Below are positions 1-12,100 of a DNA stretch of 64,000 bases, in pieces. Below the pieces are notes generated by a model. It saw only the letters and a program-made list of their open reading frames with translations, ran no database searches and was not told the origin of the DNA. This DNA comes from Arcuatula senhousia (Eukaryota > Mollusca > Bivalvia > Mytilida > Mytilidae): NCBI GenBank assembly GCA_963971305.1, contig OZ020303.1, positions 33,654,106 to 33,718,105 on the forward strand, written 5' to 3'. The position numbers and the translations under genes are program-made. Within the stretch, counting starts at the first letter, position 1. Each line of letters starts with the position of its first letter.

Positions 1-37
1 GTTGCAATTTTATATTCTAACATGTATACATTTTCAG

Positions 38-144
38 GGTGGATACTGCATAAAATCATTATCTGAATCAGTGGCAATGACATTAAAAGCTTTGCTCAAA
101 GATCCATGTCCATTACTGCCAAGCCAGAAAGAACCATCTGACAG
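38..144 (+). CDS. HDAC6-like: Exon 1 in window: end of deacetylase domain 1
   Basis: Follows the acceptor TTTTCAG. It encodes [11 protein letters not shown]...LLKDPCPLL, the catalytic-Tyr segment and last helix of the first HDAC6 deacetylase domain. It ends in phase 2 at a GTAGGA donor. The rest of domain 1 is left of the window. Confidence 0.9.
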
Positions 145-3100
145 GTAGGACAATATTTACCTATAACTGTGTAGAAATGACAACATTGTAGATAGAAGAT
201 AAGTGGTATTGAAGCTGTATCTTTTTATAAAGGAGTTTTGTATAATGAAACCTTTGCAACTTGATTAAACCGAAACCATATCATTAACATAATAGTTTTT
301 AACTCTCTCCCATATAATTGGTAATTTGGGGATTGGAATGAAATTTTGTGATTTTATTTTGCTAATTTTAATTTTTGTGCTTTCACATCTTTATTTACAA
401 ATAAAAATGCAAGATATAAATGCAACATAATTTTTATTGGATTTTAAATTTTGCAGTGGAGTGTCAACCACCAAATAACACTAAAATTAAACATCCATGA
501 AAATTACTACTCATTCTGTATTTTAAATTTCAATATATTGGGATATTCTGAATTTGTTTATTAACCAACACCTGTCTATTTTGAAAAAAAAGTTCCTCAG
601 TCCTTTAATGGTTCCTTTGATAAAAATTCTCTGTATACTTTGAAGATTATTGAAAGTTTTAACATATTTATCATACAATCACTAGTTATCCTTCTTTGAT
701 CACAAAATATGTGTACTCTTAATAACTACCTGGTTCCCCTAGTCACAATCCATACAGATTTTCATGGCCCATGGACCTAAGTTGCAGGACATATAGCTTT
801 TAAGTCTGTCCATTTATCGTACAAGTTAATCACTGTGTTTTCAGAAACTAAGTTGGATCTTGATAAAATTATATACATTTATCAATTGCAACAGCGACAA
901 CACAATGAAGTAAATATTATGCTTTGTGTCATCCACAACAAGTATATTCATTATCTCTGTAAGAGACCCATTTTCTTGTTACACCCCAGCTTTATACTGG
1001 TTTACCTCTGTCTGTGTTTCCTTCCTGCTTTCTGCAACAACTTTTGGAACAGTTGGTCAGCAACAGCTTATCATAGAGACTTTGAAACTTGAGTTTTGAC
1101 TTCAGTGTGAGTACATTTACTGCAAGGACCAAATGTTGCATACAAACTTCATACATACAGCCTTACTTCTTTTTTTGGAGGGGGTAGTGGGGTACACTGA
1201 GTATTATTTGTTGTAAATTTTGCATCACTAGGCAAATCCAGTTGTAAACATATTATTTTAGCCTATTTTTATGCCTCCATCTACAAAAGAAGGGGTCATA
1301 AAGTATTTGGGTCTGTCTGTACTTCTGTTCTTCCATCTGTTTGTCTCTCTGTCCCAAATGTTGGGAGATGGAACTTATATCTATTGGACATATTCTTTTT
1401 GTTGTTGTTTTTTAGAGCAAAGCTAGAATAAAAAAGAGGTCTAAAATTTAGATTGATTACCAACCAACACATGCAATTAAAATCTTAACATTTTATAGAC
1501 AAAATAGCCCATCAAGTCATTGAAAAATCATCAAGGACTGCCTGTAATCTAATTGATTTGCTTTATGTACTCTGCATTTTAATTAAACACATTTCCTTTC
1601 TTTTCAGTATAACTGAGAGTATACTAAATGTGATAAAGGTATTACGACCATACTGGCAGTGTTTTCAGTATCAGGATGTTATTGATAAAGATGTGGATGA
1701 TGATAATGTTTGTCCATTCCAAAATGTCCTCGATATGCCACCAAGGTAACATTACTGTAAGAAGACTGATTGTTTGTATGAATTCTTATACATAAAATTG
1801 ATTTGCTGCAGGTTTTATAATTGTACTTTTGAACGCAGTAAGTTTTAAACCAGTGGGCAATTGAATCATTGTAACTCTAATTTTATGATGTACAAATTAA
1901 GCATTTGTAGTTAATAGTTCTTAAGTATTTGGTGAATAAAATCTTTTGCAAAAACAATCAACTTTATGAAACTTGCCTATGTTTACAGAAGCAAAGAGGC
2001 ATCAATAGGGCATTTGAGTGTCAAAAGTCTGAAAGGGCAACAACAAAACCAGTAAACATAAATAAGACATGTTTACAGCTAGTGAAAATGAATTGGTTAT
2101 CAGTATAAATTGGTTTTAATCATTAACTTTCTATTGCAGGCCAAATGTTAAGTTCATGACCAAAGAAACAAGTCCTAAAGTCTACCCTCTTACTTATACA
2201 TTTCCTGAAGAGGTCCAGAAAGTATATCTCTTGGAACAGACCTTTGAACCAATCATTGATAGATTGATAGCTGAAACACAACTGATGAGACCACCATACA
2301 GGTAGAACTAATTTCTTGATATAAACTGTATCAGAAAAGAATTGAATTAATTTTTGGAAAGAGGATTCTCTCTGATAAACCCCTAATGTAAAAGTGAATT
2401 TATCCAAAACCATAAAGTTTGACATTTTTCACACAAAATAATTGAGCAAGGAACAGGATTCAGTATCCGTTTTAGGTTTTCCTTTGTATTAACATTTGTA
2501 GTTATTTTATAAATCAACATTAGAAAAGAGTAAACTGTAGTGGATCTAGAAATGTTCATATGGGTTGACATGAAGCTGGCACACTAGTCCTAAACCTGTT
2601 TTTTGGGGAAGTCCTAACATTTATAAGTCGAACTGAACATCCTGTGTATGAAAGACACATTGTTTAAATTTTACTCTGATATATTTCAGGACATGTATTG
2701 TATATGATGATGATATGAGAGCTCATAGATGCAGTTATGAGTAAGTTTTAAAAATTGTGTATGGATATGATGAGGTTAGGTAATACCGTATAAGTAGTTT
2801 TTTTCGCTGGAGCTAAATTTCATGTATTTCATAAAAAATGAGAGATCTGTTTTTCATGGAATTCAATTTTAGCAATTACATATATGTGAGTATAAACTTA
2901 ACATATACTTTTTACCAGATTTAATTTTCGCAGGTTTATATTTTCCCGATTGCCAAGTACGGTGAAAAAAGTGAAAATAATGCTGCGTTCACACGTACAA
3001 CTACTTAATGCGCATTGAATCCTCATTACCAAAGCGCATTGAACTGAATGCGAATTCCATAACATCGTTTGCGTACACACGTTTCTTCAATTCCCATTCA

Positions 3101-6100
3101 ATTCGAATTGAAACTGATATCCGTTCACACATGTTTTACCACTGAATTCGCATTGGACATTTTTGGTTCCTGGAAGTCTGCTATGACGTCAAGGATTAAT
3201 GACGTCATAAACGTTAAAGTTCATGCATGACCCCTTCTTTGGATTTTATTCCGTTACATTTGATGTTAGATATATTTTCACTTGATGCAATTAGATATTT
3301 ATTTTTAATTGGTGCAATTAGATATATTTTTAATTGATGCAATTAGATATATTTAGGGCACTTGTCATATAATTCGAATTGAATAAAAGTTTCCGTTCAC
3401 ACGGCAATGCAATGCGCATTGAATGCGAATTATCCAATTCGAATTATCGAAAACGTATCATCATAGCTAATTGGATAATCCGCATTATTTCAATTCGAAT
3501 TGATTCGCATTTTAAAATAGTTTTTATGTGTGAACGCGTCAAAATTTTTGAATGCGAATTGAAATCGAATTGAATGCACATTATTTGTAAGTGTGAACGC
3601 AGCATAATATACCCGCAAAAAAAAACAACTTATACAGTATTTACATGAATGGCCCTCTCTATAACTAGAAATTACAAAATTGTTATCGAAGAGCTTTCTT
3701 ATTCTTCCCTTAATGACTCTTTTCAGTGTGAGATGACGAGGTTGAGATGCGAGCATGTGCAGCGATCTCACACTGGTCAATTAACCAATAATAGCTGCAG
3801 GTACTGATATTGCTTGATGATGTCGACCAATGAAATACAATGTTATTTAAAATTTTCGGTTTTTATACGACCGCAAAAAATTTGCGGACGTATAATGGTA
3901 TGATGCTGTCGTCGTCGTTGTCGTCGTCGTCTGGGTACATTTGGTTTCCGTGCGATAACTTGAGTAAATATTGACCAATTGTTATGAAATTTTTATATGA
4001 TGTTTGTAACCACTGAAGGAAGGTTCCTATTGTATTTGGGGTTGGTGGCCCTTACCATTTTGGAAAAAAGGGCCAAAAGGGGCTAAAATGGGTGTATTGA
4101 CAAAACTGTTGTAGAATGTTTATTATTCATTTGATTTTGAAAATTCTTTTTTTATTGAATTCCTTATTAAATTCTGTCAACAAAATGTGTCAATGGTTTT
4201 GATGTATATTGAACCGTTACATTGCTACAGGGGGCCAAAGACGGGCCACACCCAAAAAATCAACTTTTTTAATTGTGGTCCGATTTTCAAAATCTTTTTT
4301 CATTGGAATCCTTGTGAAAATCCCTGCCTGCATTTTTCAATCAGATTTGAAATATCTCTTACTGTTTTTGAGATATAAGGGGTCGAAGGGGCAAAAAACG
4401 CCATTTTTAAAAGTTGGTCAAGGCAAATGGTTTTACACAAGAAATTTAGCTGTAGTGGGCCAGCCAATTGTTATGAAGTTGAAATATGATGATTATATAC
4501 ACTGAAGGAAGCTTTTTATTGCATTTTTTGGTCCTGACCTTTTTTAAAAAAGGGCCAAAAGGGGCTTAATCGTTTAAAAAATGTCAATGAATATAGAAAT
4601 AATTTTTTTTCTATTAAATATTATTGTAAATATATATGTGTCAAATATGCATTTTAAAGTCCACCTTGGTTGCATGTGTAAAAAAGCTTTGTAAGTCCAC
4701 CATGGGCTGCATGTGACCAAAGCAATAGACTATCCATATTGGGCCTCCAATGTACAGGGTTCAAATTGTTGCGGACTATCATGCTGCGCTCTGCGTAGCT
4801 TTTTATTAGAATGAAGACGCCAAAGGTTTCAGAATATAAAAAAGTTAATTTTACGATGAAATAGGTATTTACACACATTCTTGGAAAACCGGCACTAGTT
4901 ATAGAATTTTTGGGGTCTTTTGGCTTGTTCTGCTGAGCTTCACAAGCAAAAAGACTGAAAATTCTATCACATGTGAAAGATCAGCCAGTCTTTTCCAAGA
5001 ACTTATGTAAGAACCTATAAATCTATTTCCCATGCTTCAGTTGTATGCTCTTATATATTTTCGAGTACTGGAATACGTGTTGGAAAGACACAATTTACAT
5101 ATTTCCAAAATTTGACAATGTTTGGCTATTTCTTTAAAATTTTATAAATTTATCTGTTTGGTCATTGTTGTGATATTTTTGGCTTCTGTTTTGGTTTTAT
5201 CAAATCTAATTTTCTACTGGTTTTCCAAGTTTTCTACTCCTAGAGTGTCTGATGAAGGTTAATCCAGAAAAGCGTTTCACACGCAGTGAAATTTTGCTGT
5301 TGTACATTTATAAAAATCATTTCAATATGTGGATCGTGTCTTTCTGGCACATGTTCCATATTCTTTTGTTTTTAATATTAGAAGTTGAAGGGAATGAACA
5401 AACTTGTTCTAATATTTTTGGGTCACATTATTTGACATAGATGAAAAACAGGATGTTAAAACAAACCAATTATGTAAGATATCTTTCATATTGGCTGGAA
5501 GTGGACAAATTTGAGGTCATTTTTTTCAATTTTTAGACGCCTCCACCTTCTTAACCCCAAAATTTTGTTACTGAATTATTTAATTCACTTCAGTAAAAGT
5601 CTAGATCAGTTTAGAAATCCCTGGGTCATGCAGGTGGAGGCCTTTGAAAATAACAATTTAAGCTCTAAAAATCAACATTTTTCTAGATCTTGTTGATTTT
5701 ACCCTGTTTTAGGTGTCTACAAATATTGAAAGTTGAAATCATACTCATAAATTTTAACCATTTTACTCCAAATATGAAGTGCATTTACATAAATTCCTCA
5801 AGAGAGCCTTTAATTGCTATGTCCTTTTGAAAACACATGTAACAAAGACATCTTTTAATAGCTACTAAAGATAATTTTTTGAGATATGTTATGGCAGATA
5901 TAAATGCAAAAAAGTTTTGTATCTTAAATTAAAAGTTACATTTGTTTAATTTCTTGATTAAAAAAACTACCTCTGAAACTTGAATGTGTTATTCAGGTGT
6001 AAAATAACTAGACTAAGGAGACGTACACATGATATAAATATATGTATTATTTTATTGGTTTCTAAAAATCTAATTAATAGGGTGCTGATAGTTTTAACAA

Positions 6101-9100
6101 TAGTCTTTTTGTAGTCACCCAGAGCAACCTGATAGAATAACAAGAATCTTTGACAAACATGTGGAAATGGGCTTAGCAGAGAGATGCCTTAGGGTTCAAG
6201 TAAGTTATGAATTAATCATGTAAATATGGACTTAAGGTTTATCAGGGTCAGAAAGCAAATAGTATTTTTTGGGGTCCTTTTTGTCAGTATGTATGTCCCA
6301 AATCTGGCAGGAAGTATGATATCACCATGAAACTTTATACATATACCGTTTAGCGGGTTATTTTTGCAGGGGTAAATTTTTGTGGTTAGATGGATAATTT
6401 CACTGGATTTATTTTCGCAGTTTCCGTTGACCCGCAAAAATAAGTGAAAATTACCCGCTATACAGTATTAGATAAAACATAACATTTGTCAAAATATACA
6501 AATTTGATTTATAGTCACAAGTAAAACATACTTATGAAGTCCTCTCAATAACATAGTTTAACAATACAATGAATATACAATTTGAGCATGCATGCAAATA
6601 ACATTTAGAAATAACAAAAGAAAGAGAAACATTATTGCTGAATAAGAAATTTAAAAAATTATTTTATGAGTATATGAAGAAAGAAAAAAAATATAATTTT
6701 TACATAGCAGATATATATTTATTCAATTACTAATAGCAATAAAGACTATTGTTTTTTTGTCTCGCCTGCGACTTTAGTTGCTGAAGGCGAGACATAGGTA
6801 TTACTTTCCAGCGGCGACGGCGTAAACTTTTTTGTAAGACTTTTGTGGAAAATGAATTACAAGAAAAGTATAATAGCTAGGCATCTGATATTTGGTATAC
6901 AGACAGTTGGGGTTATGGTCTACGCAACTGGCACCATGCCGTTTTACCCTGACCCCAATTTCATGGTTCAGCGACTCTGTGAACTTAGATGTTTTTTTCA
7001 GGCCAAAAGACCCCTTTGTAAGACTTTTGTGGAAAATGAATTACAAGAAAAAGCATAATGGAACCTTATCCCAACATCCGTAGGATGTGCAGGATAAGGG
7101 TCATTATATGAAGAAGCCTAAGGGCTTCGAGGATTAATAATTGAATCTTTTATTTCTAATCAAGTCGCACGCCTTTCTTTACAGATGAGTGATTTTCACC
7201 TGACAGGTGTCCTATATAAGCATAAACACACCTGACTACATTCTCTTTTTAAAGCCTAAATATATATGTACCAAAGTTCTCATTTGTTGTTTTCTTTCAG
7301 TGGTGGGATTTAGATGAATAAATTTTAATCATACATCTAAAATGGGAGGGAACTTATTAATCCTCGAAGCCCTTAGGCTTCTTCATATAATGACCCTTAT
7401 CCTGCACATCCTACGGATGTTGGGATAAGGTTCCATTATATTTCATAATCCAGGGCTATTCTCGTATTAATAATTGAATCTTTATAGCAGAACAAAAAAT
7501 TATCCAATGACAATCACAACATACCAAAATCAAGACATAAAAACATGTTACAAATGAAACCTTCATTTTGAGTGTATTTTGTATCATGTACGTTATTCCA
7601 CCTCTAAATTAAAGCAATGTTTTTTGTCTAAGTGTGTAAATATCATGAAGTTTCGAACATTTATCTACTGTAAGTGTGTAAATATCATGAAGTTTTGAAC
7701 AAGTATCTGCACTGATGAAATCACACTAAAAATCCAACATCAAACCTCAACACCAAATCAAAACTTTGTAATGAAAACAAATAATAAATACAACATTTAA
7801 TATTCCCAATATAAATGTACAAATATTAAATTTTAAAGTTCATAATGTTCAATAATTTGCTCAATACACCACTGTAATCCCTCAAATCAGACGCTGCAGT
7901 TTAACACTATTCTGTAGACTGGTCCTCCCTGGACAACTGTGAATTAGTCCTATCCTCCTTGGATGACTGTAAACAAGAGTTGAATAAAGTATTAGTAAAA
8001 CTTTCACTTGGAGTCTTAATATCTCTATAATAAAACTTGTTAAAAGTTCTAGCTGATGACCAATTTGCAGTTTTCATGATATTTTTAAGTGACATACCAG
8101 AATTTCTAACTGCTGAAGTTGCAGCACCTCGATAAGAACGTGCTTTAAACACAGAGGTGTTAATACCTGAGTTTTGTAAAACAATTTTAAGCCATCTAGC
8201 TATAGTACAACTAGTGATACTTTTAAAAGTTTTAAAAGAAACAAACAATCTGGTTGATTTCCTATGCTTAGATGTTCTTTCTAAATAAGAACGAATTGAT
8301 CGAACAGGGCAAATTTTTGGATCCTTATAAAAATTAAGAGTCACATTGTTGTCAACATGACCTGGTCTTGTTGTCTTCAACAAACATGTAATTTTAAACA
8401 CAATAGAATCTTTATTTCTAGAGACATAATTCAAATCAAGTTTAGCTAAAGTTTGAGATCTTTGTGCTGTAGCTAAAGCAACAAGTGCTATACATTTCAA
8501 AGTTAATTCTTTCAGTGAAAGATTTTGGTTTGGATAAAGAGTACTAAGATACTTCAATACTTTGCCAACATCCCAGGTAAAAGATAAATCTTTTGAGTGT
8601 ATTATTGTTCTCATCTAAACCAAAAAATGTCAGAGTCTGACAAATAGCTGCTTTATTCATATTGATGCAACTAAAAGATTTTCCATTCTCAAAAAGGTAA
8701 GTAAGGTAATGAATAATGTTATTTATAGAGGTCTCATAGGGATTAACCTCCCTTGTACTACACCAGCATACATATCTCTTCCAAGCGAATCCATATTGCT
8801 TATTAGTTGAATCTCGCCAAGAGCAAGATATGATTTTTGAAGCTTTCTTTGAAATTCCCTTGTCAAGGAGATGTCTCCTGATATAAGACAAGCGATCAGA
8901 AACATTTTTCGCTTGTTCATTTGATGTTTCTGCCCATTGTGGGCTAGAGTTAACAGATCGGAACATTGAGGTAACATCACAGGCACATCTATTAAAGACT
9001 CTAACAATTTTGGATACCACATTTGGGTTGTCCAAAGAGGAGCTATCAAAATTACTTGTCTCACCTTGTCTTCCTCCACTTTCTGTAAGATAGCCGGAAT

Positions 9101-12100
9101 TTGACTAAAAGGAGGAAAAACATATGGATTAAAATTATGCCAAGAAAAGGAAAAAGCATTTGTGTCATAAGCATAAGGATCTGGAAACCAGCTGACAAAT
9201 TTATTAAGCTTTTTATTAAGTCTAGAAGCAAAGAGATCAATATCAGGTTTGAAAAATTTCTCTATAATTTTACCAAAAATGGATTGTTTTAACATCCATT
9301 CTGATGAGTCGTTAAAACATCTAGACAGATTATCTGGCAATGTATTATCTACTCCTGGAATATGCACTGCTGATATAAATAAGTTTCTACTTATACACCA
9401 TTCCCAAATATCTTTTGTAATTTGTAAGAGATTAAATACTGAACCACCCTGATTGTTAATATAATTCACAGCCACTGAACTGTCAGTTTTAACACAAATA
9501 TGAGTGCTTTCTAAATCAGAACATAATGTTATTAAGCCAAACCAAACGGCATAAAGTTCTAAAATATTAATATGCAGATCTTTTTCTATTGAGTTCCATC
9601 TACCTTGAGTTGATTTTTCCCCAAACACTGCACCCCAGCCATTTTTTGATGCATCAGTTTCTAAATAAAAACTGGCCGGGTCATGTCGAATTGGTTTTCC
9701 ATTAAATCTCTTTAAATTTGTAAGCCACCATTGAACTTCATTCAAACCCTCTGGGCTTATGATCATTTTTGAATTAAAATTATTGTTTGATGATTTTAAA
9801 GCATTGGTTCTATCAATGTCTAAAAATCTATGATAAAGATGTGCATAAAGTACTGCATTGTGAGCTGAAGCATACAACCCAATAAGTCTTGCTAAATCCC
9901 TAATAGTAACTTCAGAAGACTTAAACAATTTTTTGGACAATTCTAAGATTTTGTCAACCTTTTCATCAGGTAAAAATACTTTTAATTCAACAGAATCAAT
10001 AATGTAACCCAAAAATACAATTCTTTGAGAAGGTATGAAACTAGATTTTTCAATATTTATAACAAAACCAAGTGATTCAATGAAGTTCTTGACTTTAACC
10101 GTATTTTGAAAAGCTAAATTGTATTCAATTTCTTGTAACAATGAGTCATCAATGTAGAAAAAAGAACTTATTCCTTGACTTCTGACTTGGGAAAAAACTA
10201 CCTTCATAACCTTGGTAAAAACCCGAGGAGCACAGGATATACCAAATGGTAAACAAACAAATTCATACAAATTACCCCTCCATAAAAATTTCAAATACTT
10301 TCTAAAAGCAGGGTCTATAGCAATAGAAAAGTATGCATCTGATAAATCTAAACTGGTGAAAAAACTATTTTTCTTAATTGACTTAAGTATATAATCCAGA
10401 GTTTCTTGCTTAAAATGGTAATATTCAATAAATTCATTTAACTTTTTCAGATTTATAACAGGTCTGAATTTCCCATTTTTCTTTTTCACCAAAAATATAT
10501 TTGAAATAAATTCTCCCTCTTCATGAATGGAAGGGACAATTGCTTTTTTCTCTAACATAGTTTGAACCTCAACATCAATAAGTTCTGCTTCAGATAGATT
10601 GAATTCCGTTTCTTTTGGAATAAAAGGTTGAAAAGGTTCAGAGAAAAATTCTATTCTGTACCCTTTAATTACACTTAACACCCAAGGATCAGTGGTAATT
10701 TTTTCCCAATTCATCACATATTGGCTTAAGCTACCAGCAATGATACTGACTGATGTTTTTGTACATGCACCAACCTTTAAAACTTTCGTTTCTGATTTTG
10801 AAACTGTTGTCTGCAACCTCTTGGGAGCAGCATTGGGTTTCTTCTCTGGTAAGAGCCCCTGTTGTTTTGAAAATGGCCTCTCTGACCATCCCATCTTTGG
10901 CCTTGCCTTCTGTAGTAAGGTCTGCCTCGATAGTTTTTTGAACTGCTAAAAGTCTTGTTCAGTTTTTGGGCCTCATTGATATCCTTGAGACGTTTACTTA
11001 CATCGTCTCCAAAGAGAAAATTACCAACGGGTTCATTCCTAGAGCATAAAGTGTGGAATCTCCTGTCCACATGAGGTTTCAATGACATTCTTCTTTTAAC
11101 AGAGATCTCAAAATGAGTATTTGTCAAAATTGTAATACTGTTCTTTAAAAGTTCCCTTAAAGCTTTAACATCTAGCTCTTTTTATACGACCGCAAATTTT
11201 TTGCGATCGTATTATGTTATGGCGATGGCGTTGTCGTCGTCGTCTGTAGTCACTTTGGTTTCCGTGCGATAACTTTAGTTGTAGTTAACCAATTGTTATA
11301 AAATTTTGATATAATGTTTATAAACACTAAAGGAAGGTTGGTATTGCATTTGGGGTTTCTTGCCCCTACCGTTTTAGAAAAAAGGGCCAAAAAGGGCTAA
11401 AACAGGTGTATTGACAAAACGTCTGTAGAATGTTTGATTTTCATCCGATTTTGATCATTCTTTTTTTATTGTATTCCTCAATAAATTCTGTCAACAAAAT
11501 GTAACAATACCTTTGATGTATCTTGTACCGTTACATTGCTATAAGGGGTCAAAAAGGGGCCACACCCAAAAAATCGACTTTTTTATTTGTGGTCCGATTT
11601 TCAAAATCTTTTTTTCATTGGAATCCTTGTGAAAATCCCTGCCTGCATTTTTCCATCAGATTTGCAATATCTCATACCGTTTTCGAAAAATTAGGGGTCA
11701 AAGGGCCAAAAACGCCATTTATAAAAGTTTGTCCATGCAATTAGTTTTTTACCAATATTAAGTTGTAGTGGGCCAGCCAATTGTTATGAAGTCTAAATAT
11801 GATTATTATATCCACTAAAGGAATGTTGGTTTTGTATTTGGGGTTTGTGGCCCCTACTGTTTTAGAAAAAAAGGGCCAAAGGGGCTAAAACGGGTGTATT
11901 GACAAAACTGTTGTAGAATGTTCATTATTCATTCAATTTTGAAAATTCTTTTTCTGTTGAAGTGCTCATAAAATTCTGTCTACTAAGTGTGTCAATGATT
12001 TTGATATGTATTTCACCATTACATTAGTACAGGGGGCTAAAGACAGGCCACGCCCATAAAATCAACTTTTTTATTTTTGGTCCAATTTTCAAAATCTTTT

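Noticed and set aside
7907..9035. A phage or bacterial integrase acquired by transfer
   Set aside because: It sits between DIRS inverted repeats next to a DIRS reverse transcriptase.
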